From Fluviirhizobium alvei (lineage in GTDB: Bacteria; Pseudomonadota; Alphaproteobacteria; Rhizobiales; Rhizobiaceae): a DNA stretch of 64,000 nt. Every line of letters begins with the position of its first letter. Positions within the stretch are counted from its first letter, which is position 1. Shown here one piece after another: positions 9,205-18,338 of this stretch. Below the pieces are notes generated by a model, which saw nothing but the letters and a program-made list of their open reading frames with translations, ran no database searches and had not been told where the DNA came from. A program made the translations under genes and the position numbers. The stretch is taken from positions 434,001-498,000 of the forward strand of contig NZ_JAUOZU010000001.1 of the NCBI RefSeq assembly GCF_030551875.1, written 5' to 3'.

Positions 9205-9238
9205 AGCCCGGCGGGATGAGCCTCCCCGTCGGGCTTAT
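9205..9238 (+). terminator. Rho-independent terminator after RTX paralogue 2
   Basis: An 11-bp stem (9205-9215 with 9225-9235, one G-U pair) is followed by TT-ATT. Its loop and inner stem (GGGATGAGCCTCCCC) are identical to those of the terminator at 33202. Confidence 0.75.
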
Positions 9239-9293
9239 TGATCGGGTCGGCATGACGTTCCAGTTGGAAGATATTCTGGCCACCGCCGTCGCT

Positions 9294-9342
9294 GAAACGT
9301 TTGAAACAAAAATCCCGTTTTCGCGAAATCGCGCTGAAACAG
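9294..9342 (+). promoter_or_regulatory. GAAACAA box before RTX paralogue 3
   Basis: GAAACGTTT at 9294 and GAAACAAAA at 9303 are tandem with 9-bp phasing. A third GAAACAG lies at 9336, 33 bp after the second and 56 bp before the ATG at 9392. Confidence 0.65.
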
Positions 9343-9391
9343 TCGCGCGTGAAAAGAATGCCAACGAACCAAACTTTCAGAGGCTGCTCCG

Positions 9392-10585
9392 ATGGGTAAG
9401 ACCATTCCGAACAATTACAATGACCAGTACGAGGTCTATCTCAACAATGAAACCTGGACGCTCGCCGAAGGGTCGAGCATCAACAATCCTGATGGCCATG
9501 GTATCCATGAGGGCGGCAGCTATCATGACAATCTCGTTGAGGTGAACGGCTCGATCACCGCGATCTCCTACGGCTCCGCCGGTGTTGCGATCCAGGGAAC
9601 CGGGTCTGAGGTCACGGTCGGCGGCAATGCCTCGATCAATGGCTGGTATGGCGTCGAGCTGTTCGGCGACGACCAGTCCGTTTCCAATGCCGGCATCATG
9701 AATGTCTATGGCACCGGCATTTATTCCGACGGCGACAACAACGCCATTCTCAACGATGGCATGATCAAGGCCCATCCGTCGGCGCAATCGGATGTCGATG
9801 GTATCGTCGCGATCGGCGAAACCACGATCATCAACAATGGTTCCGGCAGCATCACCGTCACCGGCAATGGCATCACGGTGAAGAGCTACACCGATGAGGT
9901 CACCGAGGTGACGAATTTCGGCTCGATTACCGCCGACAATCTCGTTTTCTACGGCTGGAGCGGCAACGAAACCTTCAAGAACCGCGGCCTGGCGTTCGGC
10001 GATGTTTCCATGGGCGCCGGCAAGGATACGTTCGATGGTGAAAATGGTTCGATCACCGGTTCCGTCATGGGCGGAAACGGCGACGATACCTATATCATCT
10101 CCTCCGCCGATGTGGTCCTGTTTGAAAAGGCTGGCGAAGGTATCGATGAGGTGAAATCCTCGGTCAACTACACGCTGAAAACCGATTTCGAGAACCTGAC
10201 GCTGATCGGCTCTTCGGGCCTCACCGGCAAGGGCACGGTCAAGGACAATGTCATTACCGGCAATTCCGGCGCCAACAGGCTGTTCGGCAACGGCGGCGCC
10301 GATACGCTTGAAGGTGGGACAGGCAACGATCGGCTCACCGGCGGCTATGGCGCCGACAAGTTCGTGTTCGCATCAGGGGATGGTCAGGACCGGATTCTGG
10401 ATTTCACGGCTGGCATCGATCATATCGATATCGCCGATGTGAGCGGCATCAATTCCTTCACCGATCTCAAGCGCAATCACATGACGGTGTCGGGCGATGA
10501 TCTCGTCATCACCTCGGGTGCCTTCAAGCTGATCCTCGAAGACACCGACAAGACGGAACTGAGTTTCTTCGACTTCAGCTTCTGA
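9392..10585 (+). CDS. Beta-helix/RTX secreted protein, paralogue 3
   Basis: The protein has 397 residues. N-terminal beta-helix-like turns (VSNAGIMNVYGTGIYSDGD, ILNDGMIK, IINNGSGSITVTGNGI) are followed by the RTX-like C-terminal region GGNGDDTYIIS, IDEVKSSVNYTLKTDFENL, GGADTLEGGTGNDRLTGG and the end FFDFSF. It lacks a Sec signal. Its promoter region has the GAAACAA box, and it is separated from paralogue 2 by a terminator, so it is its own unit. It converges on mnmD; a GGGCCGG/CCGGCCC stem (10593-10624) lies at the junction. Confidence 0.8.
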   Translation: MGKTIPNNYNDQYEVYLNNETWTLAEGSSINNPDGHGIHEGGSYHDNLVEVNGSITAISYGSAGVAIQGTGSEVTVGGNASINGWYGVELFGDDQSVSNAGIMNVYGTGIYSDGDNNAILNDGMIKAHPSAQSDVDGIVAIGETTIINNGSGSITVTGNGITVKSYTDEVTEVTNFGSITADNLVFYGWSGNETFKNRGLAFGDVSMGAGKDTFDGENGSITGSVMGGNGDDTYIISSADVVLFEKAGEGIDEVKSSVNYTLKTDFENLTLIGSSGLTGKGTVKDNVITGNSGANRLFGNGGADTLEGGTGNDRLTGGYGADKFVFASGDGQDRILDFTAGIDHIDIADVSGINSFTDLKRNHMTVSGDDLVITSGAFKLILEDTDKTELSFFDFSF

Positions 10586-10608
10586 TGCCTTTGGGCCGGT
10601 TGCGCGCG

Positions 10609-11313
10609 TCAGGCACGCCGGCCCTTGAGCATTTCGCGCTTGCCCGCAAAGCCGGGCGGGCGCTCCACCGCAAAGCCGGCCGCCTGCAGATTGCGACGGA
10701 CAAATCCCGCCGCCGCATAGGTCGCAAATGTGCCGCCCGGCGCGGTATGATCATGGACGGCCTGCATCAGTTCGGCCGACCACATGGCGGGGTTGCGCGA
10801 GGGCGCAAATCCATCGAGATACCAGGCATCGAACAGGCTATCGCTTTCGCCAAGATTGGCGCCAGCATCGCCGACCACCACATCGAGGCGAAGCCTGTCG
10901 TCAAAATCGATCCGGATCAAACCTTCGCGTCGATCGGGCCAGGCGGCGACAAGTGCGCGATGTTCGGCCTCTATCTCCGGCCAGCGCGACAACGCCTTGT
11001 CGATCGTCGCACTATCCATCGGAAAGAGTTCGAAGGAGGTGAAGTGAAGCGGGCAGGGCGATCCTGCATCGCGCCACTGCCTAAAAGTCTCGCAGAAATT
11101 CAGCCCGGTTCCGAAACCCAGTTCGCCGATCCGGAAAGGTTCGCCATTCTGCCAACGGTCCGGCAAGCCGTTGCCGGCTAGAAACACATGACCGCATTCG
11201 GCGCGTCCATCGCTGCGGCAATAAAAATGGTCGCCAAATGTGGTCGAATAGGGCATATCGCCCTCGATCCATTCCAGCGCCAGTCCCTGCGGTTTTTCAA
11301 TGTCCTCGTCCAT
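10609..11313 (-). CDS. mnmD: tRNA mnm5s2U methyltransferase MnmD
   Basis: A 234-residue protein matching the methyltransferase half of the bifunctional MnmC. The start region LEWIEGDMPYSTTFGDHFYC, the SAM-binding IGELGFGTGLNF, and YLDGFAPSRNPAMWS are family hallmarks. It would methylate the aminomethyl group at wobble uridine 34 of certain tRNAs, using S-adenosylmethionine. The FAD half of MnmC is not fused; a divergent FAD oxidoreductase starts at the same CATG, so the two may be a split version. Confidence 0.88.
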   Translation of the reverse strand: MDEDIEKPQGLALEWIEGDMPYSTTFGDHFYCRSDGRAECGHVFLAGNGLPDRWQNGEPFRIGELGFGTGLNFCETFRQWRDAGSPCPLHFTSFELFPMDSATIDKALSRWPEIEAEHRALVAAWPDRREGLIRIDFDDRLRLDVVVGDAGANLGESDSLFDAWYLDGFAPSRNPAMWSAELMQAVHDHTAPGGTFATYAAAGFVRRNLQAAGFAVERPPGFAGKREMLKGRRA

Positions 11314-12508
11314 GCCTCCAGCCGATAGTGCGCTTTTCTCGATCGGTCAATCGACTGCGGATGTGCTGGTCGTCGGTGGTGGCATCATGGGGCTGTGGGC
11401 CGCGGTCAAGGCGGTGCAGACGGGCTTGACGGTAACGATTGTCGATCGGCATAGGATTGGCTCGGGCGCATCCGGCGGCCTGCTCGGGGCGCTTTTTCCA
11501 TGGATGCCGAACAATTGGGACAAGAAGAAACAGTTTCAGTTCGATGCGCTGACCGCGCTCGCAGAGGAACTGGCGCCGCTGGAAGCCGAAACGGGCCTGA
11601 GTGCGCGCTACCGTCAATCGGGCCGCATCATTCCGCTTCCCAAGCCGCATTTGCGGACGATCGCCGAACGGCATCAACAGGATGCGCTCGTGAACTGGAA
11701 CCAGCCATCGGGTCGGTTCTTCTGGCATGTTGGAGACGTTCCGCCAATTGCGGACTATGTTGCGCCTGACCTGGCAACCGCCGGCTATGTGGAGGATACG
11801 CTTGCCGCCCGCGCAAACCCGCGCGCGTTGACCGGATTGCTCAGAACATGGCTTCAGGCGCAACGCCAGGCCAGTATTCTCGAACAGTGCGAATTGATCC
11901 GGATCGATGCCAAAGCGGGCTCTGCGCTCCTTAAGAATAGCGACGGCAAGGAGACGACCCTTCTTTTTGCGCAAGCGGTTCTGGCCGCCGGGGTCGAAAG
12001 CTTCCCGATCCTGGAAACACTGCTGCCCCCGCTTCCGAAGCCGCTCGGGCAGGGCGTCAAGGGTCAGGCGGCCCTTCTGGCGGCCGATCTCGATCCGGCG
12101 CTTCCGGTCGTCTTTCTCGATGGCGTCTATATTGTGCCGCATACGGGCGGACGCGTGGCCGTCGGCTCGACCTCGGAGAACAGCTATGACGATCCGGAAA
12201 CGACCGATACCGGTCTGGACCGGGTTGTCGAGCGGGCAAGGCAATTGATCCCGGCGCTGCGGGGAGCGCCTGTGGTCGAGCGCTGGGCCGGCATCCGTCC
12301 CAAGGCGATCGGCCGCGATCCGATGATCGGCCCGGTGCCCGGACATTCCAACATTCATGCCATGACAGGCGGCTTCAAGATTTCCTTCGGCGTCGCGCAC
12401 CGGCTGGCCGAGCGTGTGATCGACAGTCTTTGCGGTCGCGGGCTGGGCGACCTGCCGGAAAGCTTCACAATGGAAGGTCATCTCGTGGAGATGGAGAAAG
12501 ACCTGTAG
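11312..12508 (+). CDS. FAD-dependent oxidoreductase of the DAO family, possible MnmC2-like partner
   Basis: The protein has 398 residues. It begins with a Rossmann FAD motif (DVLVVGGGIMGLWAA), continues with VTIVDRHRIGSGASGGLLGALFP, and has a C-terminal region WAGIRPKAIGRDPMIGP and GGFKISFGVAH, as in D-amino-acid oxidase-type enzymes. The divergent mnmD suggests it may act on the tRNA modification (removing carboxymethyl from cmnm5U), but a plain amine or amino-acid oxidase is equally possible. The ATG at 11312 overlaps the mnmD start codon on the other strand; an ATG at 11300 is an alternative. Neither has a good ribosome site. Confidence 0.75.
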   Translation: MPPADSALFSIGQSTADVLVVGGGIMGLWAAVKAVQTGLTVTIVDRHRIGSGASGGLLGALFPWMPNNWDKKKQFQFDALTALAEELAPLEAETGLSARYRQSGRIIPLPKPHLRTIAERHQQDALVNWNQPSGRFFWHVGDVPPIADYVAPDLATAGYVEDTLAARANPRALTGLLRTWLQAQRQASILEQCELIRIDAKAGSALLKNSDGKETTLLFAQAVLAAGVESFPILETLLPPLPKPLGQGVKGQAALLAADLDPALPVVFLDGVYIVPHTGGRVAVGSTSENSYDDPETTDTGLDRVVERARQLIPALRGAPVVERWAGIRPKAIGRDPMIGPVPGHSNIHAMTGGFKISFGVAHRLAERVIDSLCGRGLGDLPESFTMEGHLVEMEKDL

Positions 12509-12587
12509 CTTGCCTATCCATGAACGGCCTCGACAAACGTGCCGCCATTTTCTAGCTTTCGCACTGCAGCAGTGAAGGAAGGCTCCC

Positions 12588-13508
12588 ATGATCGTTGATA
12601 TTTCCACGCCCCGCGACCTCGTTGGCTATGGCCGCAACAGTCCCGATCCGAAATGGCCGGGCGGCGCCAATGTCGCGGTCCAGTTCGTGATCAACTATGA
12701 GGAGGGCGGAGAAAGCTGTATTCTCGATGGCGATCCCGCCTCCGAGAATCTTCTGAGCGAAATCGTTGGCGCCGCAGCCTGGCCGGGCCAGCGCAATCTC
12801 AACATGGAATCAATCTACGAATATGGCTCCCGCGCCGGCTTCTGGCGCCTCCACCGCATGTTCACCGGGCTCAAGGTTCCGGTAACGGTCTACGGCGTGA
12901 CGCTGGCCATGGCGCGCAATCCCGAAGCGGTGGCGGCCATGAAAGAAGCCGGCTGGGAGATCGCATCGCACGGCTATCGCTGGCATGAATACAAGGATTA
13001 TCCGGAAGAGATCGAACGCCAGCACATTCTCGAGGCGGTACGGCTGCATACCGAAATTGCGGGCGAGCGCCCCTATGGCATGTATCAGGGCAAGCCGTCC
13101 GACAATACGCTGAGGCTGGTGATGGAGGAGGGCGGCTTCCTCTACTCATCGGACAACTATTCCGACGACCTGCCTTTCTGGGTGCCGGGGCCGAACAACA
13201 AGCCGTTCCTGATCATTCCCTATACGCTCGAAACCAACGATATGCGCTTTGCCACCCCGCAGGGCTTCAACTCCGGCGACCAGTTCTACACCTATCTCAA
13301 GGACACGTTCGACACGCTCTGGCAGGAGGGGGAGGAAGGCGCGCCGAAGATGATGTCGGTAGGCCTGCACTGCCGCCTTGTCGGGCGGCCGGGTCGTGCG
13401 GCAAGCCTGAAGCGGTTTCTCGATTATGTCCTGTCGCATGACAAGGTCTGGATCCCGAGGAGGATCGATATCGCCCGTCACTGGCACCAGTTTCACAAGC
13501 CAGGGTGA
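12588..13508 (+). CDS. puuE: Allantoinase, polysaccharide-deacetylase type
   Basis: The protein has 306 residues. The start STPRDLVGYGRNSPDPKWPG, the stretch NYEEGGESCILDGD, and the NodB-like core (GWEIASHGYRWHEYKDY, ERPYGMYQGKPSDNT, and SVGLHCRLVGRPGR near the end) identify PuuE. It hydrolyses allantoin to allantoate without the metal site of classical AllB. An AAGGAAGG ribosome site precedes the ATG. It follows the FAD oxidoreductase by 79 bp. In this window it is separated from uraD and alc, the adjoining steps, by an RTX gene and a chemoreceptor gene. Confidence 0.92.
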   Translation: MIVDISTPRDLVGYGRNSPDPKWPGGANVAVQFVINYEEGGESCILDGDPASENLLSEIVGAAAWPGQRNLNMESIYEYGSRAGFWRLHRMFTGLKVPVTVYGVTLAMARNPEAVAAMKEAGWEIASHGYRWHEYKDYPEEIERQHILEAVRLHTEIAGERPYGMYQGKPSDNTLRLVMEEGGFLYSSDNYSDDLPFWVPGPNNKPFLIIPYTLETNDMRFATPQGFNSGDQFYTYLKDTFDTLWQEGEEGAPKMMSVGLHCRLVGRPGRAASLKRFLDYVLSHDKVWIPRRIDIARHWHQFHKPG

Positions 13509-13765
13509 CAAAGTGCTCTACGAATTCACTTGGCATCCGATATCGAACGACGGCAGGCGAGGTGCATCGATACTTGATATTGGGGCGCCAACTTTTCATG
13601 CAATTGATATTTGTGTGGCGATCAAACAGTCCGCAGGAGTTTATTCGGGTCTTTTATTTGATTTGACCATGAATAAATCTTGAACTACCTCTTCCTTTCA
13701 AGAATGGCGATCCTTTCAGCGGGCGCCCCTTCGAGTGTCAAATCTGCTGTTTCTGGGAGAAGTCA

Positions 13766-14464
13766 ATGGCCAAGATCACCTTCTATAGCCGTATCGGAAT
13801 GTACGGCGATCTCGACAATTTCTACAATTCGACCGCGCTTACCCTCGAGCGCGCAAAGTCGAATGTCGTCGTTTATGCAGATGCGGATGGCGGGGAGAAG
13901 ATAAAGATTGAAGGCTCGCAGTTGGCCGTCAACAAGCTCGGCGTCATTACAGCCGGCACTATCACAGATGTTACCTTTTCGGCCAGCAATACGCAGCCGT
14001 TGCTCAAGCTGGAAAATGCAAGCGTTGACGCGAAGGCATTTGCTTCGGTATTGAAATCGGGTGGCGTGGAAGCGGCCTACGAATTCTCGCTCAAGGGTAA
14101 CGACACATTCATCGGCTCCCTAATCTCAGATGAGATCTATGGCGGTGCCGGTAAGGATACTGTCAAGGCCGGCTCCGGCAACGACCATATCGAAGGCGGC
14201 AAGGGCAACGACATCCTCTATGGCCAGGCGGGCTCCGACCATTTCGTCTTCCATGCCGGCGATGGCAAGGATGTGATCAAGGATTTCGATGCTGTTGGCG
14301 GCAACCTTGCCCAGGATTATATCGATATCGATGCATCGATGAGTTACACGATCAAGTCCGCTAACGGCGGTGCCGATACGCTCGTCGATTTCGGCGGCGG
14401 CCATACGATCACGTTGGTTGGCGTCATTTCCACGCAGGTGACGAGCGCGGATTTCCAAGTCTGA
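13766..14464 (+). CDS. Short RTX secreted protein without beta-helix, paralogue 4
   Basis: The protein has 232 residues, about half the size of its relatives. The first 110 residues do not show the beta-helix repeats. Three consecutive RTX nonapeptides follow (GGAGKDTVK, AGSGNDHIE, GGKGNDILY), then YGQAGSDHFVFHAGDGKDVI and the end SADFQV. It is the member with the most regular Ca-binding repeat block. A GGGAGAA ribosome site precedes the ATG. Upstream (13509-13765) nothing recognisable is seen and there is no GAAACAA box. It sits between puuE and a chemoreceptor gene. Confidence 0.78.
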   Translation: MAKITFYSRIGMYGDLDNFYNSTALTLERAKSNVVVYADADGGEKIKIEGSQLAVNKLGVITAGTITDVTFSASNTQPLLKLENASVDAKAFASVLKSGGVEAAYEFSLKGNDTFIGSLISDEIYGGAGKDTVKAGSGNDHIEGGKGNDILYGQAGSDHFVFHAGDGKDVIKDFDAVGGNLAQDYIDIDASMSYTIKSANGGADTLVDFGGGHTITLVGVISTQVTSADFQV

Positions 14465-14499
14465 ACAAGAACGCAATCTCGCTTTTGCTGAAATGAAAG

Positions 14500-14520
14500 C
14501 GGCCCCGCGAGGGGCCGTTT
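14500..14520. terminator. Hairpin terminator between convergent genes
   Basis: A perfect 7-bp stem CGGCCCC/GGGGCCG with a GCGA loop, followed by TTT, lies 36 bp after RTX paralogue 4 and before the end of the chemoreceptor gene. It can act in both directions. Confidence 0.8.
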
Positions 14521-14541
14521 GAGTTGGTGCTATCCGGTTCT

Positions 14542-16356
14542 TCAGGCAACCCTGCGATGGGCCTGTTGTTGCGAGGGCATCCCAATCCGGAAGGCGGCGA
14601 GAAGCTCCTGCAAGGATTGCGCTTCCGCGGCGAGCGTCATGGTCGCTGCCGTTGTTTCTTCCACCATCGCCGCATTGTGCTGGGTCATCTGGTCGATCTG
14701 GTTGATTGCGGTATTGATCTCGCTGATGCCGGCCGACTGTTCCTGCGCGAGGGCTGCGACGCGCAGGATGGCGTCATTGATGCCGATGACGTGATGGTCG
14801 ATGCCGGAAAGGGCCTTGCCGGTGGCTTCGACCAGTTCGACGCCGGCGCCGACCTGGCTTGAGGATTCGTTGATCAGCGCCTTGATTTCGCGGGCAGCGG
14901 TTGCCGAACGCTGGGCGAGTTCACGCACCTCCTGGGCAACGACCGCAAAGCCTTTGCCGGCTTCACCGGCGCGCGCTGCCTCGACACCGGCATTCAGCGC
15001 CAGCAGGTTGGTCTGGAAGGCGATTTCGTCGATCACACCGATAATTTCGCCGATGCGCGACGAGGAATTCTCGATCCGCCCCATCGCCTCGATCGCCTGG
15101 TTGACGATGCCGCCGGAGGTGGCTGCATCGGTCTTGGCTTCGCTTGCCATCGTGCGGGCCGTCTTGATGTTGGTGTCGGAGTCCCGAACGGTCTTGCTGA
15201 TTTCCGCAATCGCCGCGGCGGTTTCCTCGAGATTGGCGGCCTGGCTTTCGGTGCGGGTCGAGAGCTGCCCGACTGCGACATTGATCTCGTCGATCGAGCG
15301 CGTCAGCGTGCCGGTTGAGGAGGAAATCCGGGCCATCGTTTCGCTGAGATTGCCGATTGCCATGTTGAAATCGTCGCCGAGCTTGCGATATTCGCCCGGC
15401 AGTTCGTCGATGCGCACGGTCAAGTCGCCACCCGAAAGCTGTTCGAATGCCTTGGCAAAGCGCGCCACCACAGCCTGCTGCTTTTCGTGGCTGGCGCGCG
15501 TGACGTCCTCGGTACGGCGACGGCTTTCGTCGATCGCTGCCTGCTGGGCATCCTTGTTGCGTTCGAGTTCCTGGCGCTCGATCATCGAATTGCGCAGGAG
15601 AACCAATGCACCGGCGATCTTGCCGATCTCGTCGCCGCGATCGACATGCGGGACCGCTTCGCTCGTGTCATTGTGGGCGACGCGAGCCATTACATCCTTG
15701 AGCCTGTTGAGGGGGAGGGAAATCGACCGACCGATACCGAATGCGCAGCCGATATTGGCAATCACGGCAAACAGAATGATCAGCCCCGTCTGGATCATGG
15801 CCTGGCGTTGGATAGCGGCAATATCGTCGCCATAGACGCCATTGCCGACGATGTAATTCCACGGCGCATAGGCCTTGATGTGGGAATATTTCTGTACCGG
15901 ATCCTCGTTGCCCGGTTTCGGCCACCAGTAATCGACATAACCTTCGCCGCTTTCCCTGGCCACCTTGATCATTTCGCGGAAAATATAGACCCCGTTCGGA
16001 TCCTTGAGGTCGAGCTGGCTCTTGCCATTCATCGCCGGCTTCATCGCATGGGCAACCATGATGCCATCGAGGTCATTGATCCAGAAGTAACCTTCCTTGC
16101 CATACCGCAGGGCCATGACTTCGGTGATTGCTGCCTTCTGGGCCGCCTCCCGCGTCATCGTGCCCGCCACTTCCTGCTTGTGATATTGTTCAAGAATGGA
16201 GACGGCCACATCGTTCATTCCGACCAGCATGGTCTTTCGCTCGGCAACAATGGCTTCCGTTGCCTCGAAAGTGCGGTAAACCATCGCGCTTGCCATGATG
16301 GTGATGGCCATCGCGGCAAGGAGGAAGATCTTTTGCGAAACAGTTAGATTTTTCAT
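14542..16356 (-). CDS. Methyl-accepting chemotaxis protein with Cache sensor
   Basis: The protein has 604 residues. The first helix (about 9-27) is followed by a periplasmic single-Cache type domain (about 35-185, with [14 protein letters not shown] and [16 protein letters not shown]), a second helix (about 188-208), HAMP, and a signalling domain with the conserved hairpin tip [21 protein letters not shown]. The C-terminus ([13 protein letters not shown]) has no CheR-binding pentapeptide. The ligand is unknown; small carboxylates are common for this Cache type. The gene splits puuE from uraD-alc, which may hint at a nitrogen-related stimulus, but that is only position. Confidence 0.92.
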   Translation of the reverse strand: MKNLTVSQKIFLLAAMAITIMASAMVYRTFEATEAIVAERKTMLVGMNDVAVSILEQYHKQEVAGTMTREAAQKAAITEVMALRYGKEGYFWINDLDGIMVAHAMKPAMNGKSQLDLKDPNGVYIFREMIKVARESGEGYVDYWWPKPGNEDPVQKYSHIKAYAPWNYIVGNGVYGDDIAAIQRQAMIQTGLIILFAVIANIGCAFGIGRSISLPLNRLKDVMARVAHNDTSEAVPHVDRGDEIGKIAGALVLLRNSMIERQELERNKDAQQAAIDESRRRTEDVTRASHEKQQAVVARFAKAFEQLSGGDLTVRIDELPGEYRKLGDDFNMAIGNLSETMARISSSTGTLTRSIDEINVAVGQLSTRTESQAANLEETAAAIAEISKTVRDSDTNIKTARTMASEAKTDAATSGGIVNQAIEAMGRIENSSSRIGEIIGVIDEIAFQTNLLALNAGVEAARAGEAGKGFAVVAQEVRELAQRSATAAREIKALINESSSQVGAGVELVEATGKALSGIDHHVIGINDAILRVAALAQEQSAGISEINTAINQIDQMTQHNAAMVEETTAATMTLAAEAQSLQELLAAFRIGMPSQQQAHRRVA

Positions 16357-16740
16357 GTGGCCTCTCTACATTTCCCTTAAAATTTGAATATTCGAATTTA
16401 AACAAGCCGTAAATTTGAACTGTGGATTCTGAGGGGTGATATATCGTAGTGAATCTGCTTATTTGTTGGGCAATTTCTAAGTTATAGATCTATAAAAATC
16501 GATTTTGTCAGCATTTTCAAATCTTTCCAACGATCAATATTTAAGCGGGGTCAGATTTCGTAAAAGTAATATAGATAAGGATTTTCGGAGCCCGGTGCGG
16601 GATGAAATGTATGTTGAAACTTACGCAAAGCCATCCCATTTAACCTTGGCACAGTGCTGACGCCTCACGTGCCCCTTGTTCTTTCGTGCCATTGTCCTAT
16701 AACTTTGCGGGTATTCAGCATTGCATCCAGGGAGGCCGGC
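16357..16740. other. AT-rich intergenic region between chemoreceptor and uraD
   Basis: 384 bp without a gene. Close to the chemoreceptor start is a near-perfect palindrome around GAATATTC (16378-16400, arms TTAAA-TT/AATTTAA). The stretch 16440-16580 is strongly AT-rich and probably contains the promoter. A convincing sigma-factor motif could not be assigned. Confidence 0.5.
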
Positions 16741-17229
16741 ATGGATCGGGAAAAGTTCGTCGCGCGTTTTGGCGGCGTTTTCGAACATTCGCCCTGGATC
16801 GCCGAACGTGCTTTCGACAAGGGGCCACTGCCGGAAAAGCTCGATGCCGAAACGGTCGCAGGAATGCTCTGCGAACAGTTTCGCGCCGCAAGCGAAGCAG
16901 AGCGTCTGACTGTCCTGAAGGCCCATCCCGATCTTGCGGGCAAACTCGCAGTCGCAGATCAGTTGACCGCCGACAGCAAGGCGGAGCAGGCCGGTGCGGG
17001 GCTCGATCGGCTGACGGAGGCCGAATTTGCCCGCTTCACCGATCTCAATACCCGTTACCACGCCCGTTTTGGTTTTCCCTTCATCATCGCGGTGAAAGGG
17101 CTCGACCGGCATGAGATCCTGCATGCCTTCGAAAATCGCATCCATCATTCTCACGCGGTGGAGTTCGAAACTGCCTGCCATCAGGTGGAAAAAATCGCCA
17201 CGCTCCGCCTCAACGCCATGGAATTCTGA
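16741..17229 (+). CDS. uraD: OHCU decarboxylase
   Basis: The protein has 162 residues, the usual length. It shows the family motifs FEHSPWIAERAF, LKAHPDLAGKLA, FGFPFIIAVKGLDRHEIL and a C-terminal ALRLNAME-like end (ATLRLNAMEF). It decarboxylates 2-oxo-4-hydroxy-4-carboxy-5-ureidoimidazoline to S-allantoin, following UraH. The His in AHPDL and the Glu/Arg residues of the active site are visible. The ATG at 16741 has an AGGGAGG site; an ATG at 16654 would add an unrelated N-terminus. It is 2 bp from alc, so the two form an operon. Confidence 0.92.
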   Translation: MDREKFVARFGGVFEHSPWIAERAFDKGPLPEKLDAETVAGMLCEQFRAASEAERLTVLKAHPDLAGKLAVADQLTADSKAEQAGAGLDRLTEAEFARFTDLNTRYHARFGFPFIIAVKGLDRHEILHAFENRIHHSHAVEFETACHQVEKIATLRLNAMEF

Positions 17230-17231
17230 CA

Positions 17232-18263
17232 ATGATCATGATCGGCACCGAAGAGTTGCCGGCTTTCGCAGCCGGCGCCGTCAACCTTGCATCCGCGCGC
17301 CTCGGCGCCCGTGCCCTGTTTGCGACCGACGAGTTTTTTGCGCCCCTGTCGCGGATGTTGTCCGATGCGTTGCCGGAATTCGATCCGGCCCTTTATGATG
17401 ACAATGGCAAATACATGGATGGCTGGGAAAGCCGCCGCAAGCGCGTCGCTGGCCATGACCACGCCGTCATCCGTCTTGCCATGGCAGGGCGCATCGCCGG
17501 TTTCGATATCGACACCCACTGGTTCACAGGCAACTATCCGCCCTTCGCCTCGGTCGAGGCCGCCTATAGCCCGGATGGTGATCCCGACCCGAACGACGAT
17601 GCCCTCTGGACCGAACTGGTCGCCAAGGCGCCGCTCGGCGCCTCGTCGCACCATTTTTTCGAAAATGCCGATCGCGACCGGGTCTGGACCCATATCCGCC
17701 TGCATATCTATCCCGATGGCGGTGTCGCACGTCTGAGGGTCTATGGCACTGCCGCCTTCGACTGGTCACGTGTGGGCGCTGGTGAAGAAATCGATCTTGG
17801 CTACATCTTCCATGGCGGCAAGTCGCTCGCCTGGTCGGATGCCCATTACGGCCATCCCGACAAGATGCTTGAGCCGGGTCGCGGCAACAATATGGGCGAT
17901 GGCTGGGAAACCAAGCGCCGCCGCGGGCCGGGACACGACTGGGCGATCATCCGCCTCGGCCATGCCGGTATCATCCGCAAGGTCACGGTCGACACCCATT
18001 TCTACAAGGGCAATTTCCCCGACACCTGCGAACTGCTCGGCGCCTATCTGCCCGATCTCGGCGATACGCTAAGTGACGCCGAAATTGCTGCCTCCGAACA
18101 GTGGAAGCCGATTCTCGGCCGCAAGAAACTCGCTGCCGACACGATCCATAATTTCGAGGGAGCTGATGTCGCCGAAATCGGCCCCGTCACCCATGTCCGT
18201 TATGCCATGCATCCGGATGGCGGTACGATGCGCCTGCGACTGATTGGAACAAAACAAGCCTGA
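17232..18263 (+). CDS. alc: Allantoicase
   Basis: A 343-residue protein made of two similar jelly-roll halves, as in allantoicases. Each half has the block GWESRRKR--GHDHAVIRLA / GWETKRRRGPGHDWAIIRLG followed by DTHWFTGNYP / DTHFYKGNFPD. The N-terminus has ASARLGARALFATDEFFAP. It converts allantoate to ureidoglycolate and urea. It directly follows uraD, and its product feeds AllA, encoded 10 kb away. A second in-frame ATG (17238) could also be the start. Confidence 0.93.
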   Translation: MIMIGTEELPAFAAGAVNLASARLGARALFATDEFFAPLSRMLSDALPEFDPALYDDNGKYMDGWESRRKRVAGHDHAVIRLAMAGRIAGFDIDTHWFTGNYPPFASVEAAYSPDGDPDPNDDALWTELVAKAPLGASSHHFFENADRDRVWTHIRLHIYPDGGVARLRVYGTAAFDWSRVGAGEEIDLGYIFHGGKSLAWSDAHYGHPDKMLEPGRGNNMGDGWETKRRRGPGHDWAIIRLGHAGIIRKVTVDTHFYKGNFPDTCELLGAYLPDLGDTLSDAEIAASEQWKPILGRKKLAADTIHNFEGADVAEIGPVTHVRYAMHPDGGTMRLRLIGTKQA

Positions 18264-18269
18264 CGACTG

Positions 18270-18298
18270 TCGGGCTCAAGTCGTGGATTTGAGCCCGA
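18270..18298. terminator. Hairpin between convergent alc and EamA genes
   Basis: A 10-bp perfect inverted repeat TCGGGCTCAA/TTGAGCCCGA with a 9-base loop lies 6 bp after the alc stop codon. It has no T-run, so its strength as a terminator is uncertain. Confidence 0.5.
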
Positions 18299-18338
18299 AC
18301 AGAATGATATCAGAAAAATTCACTTCCGGCGTGCCCGC

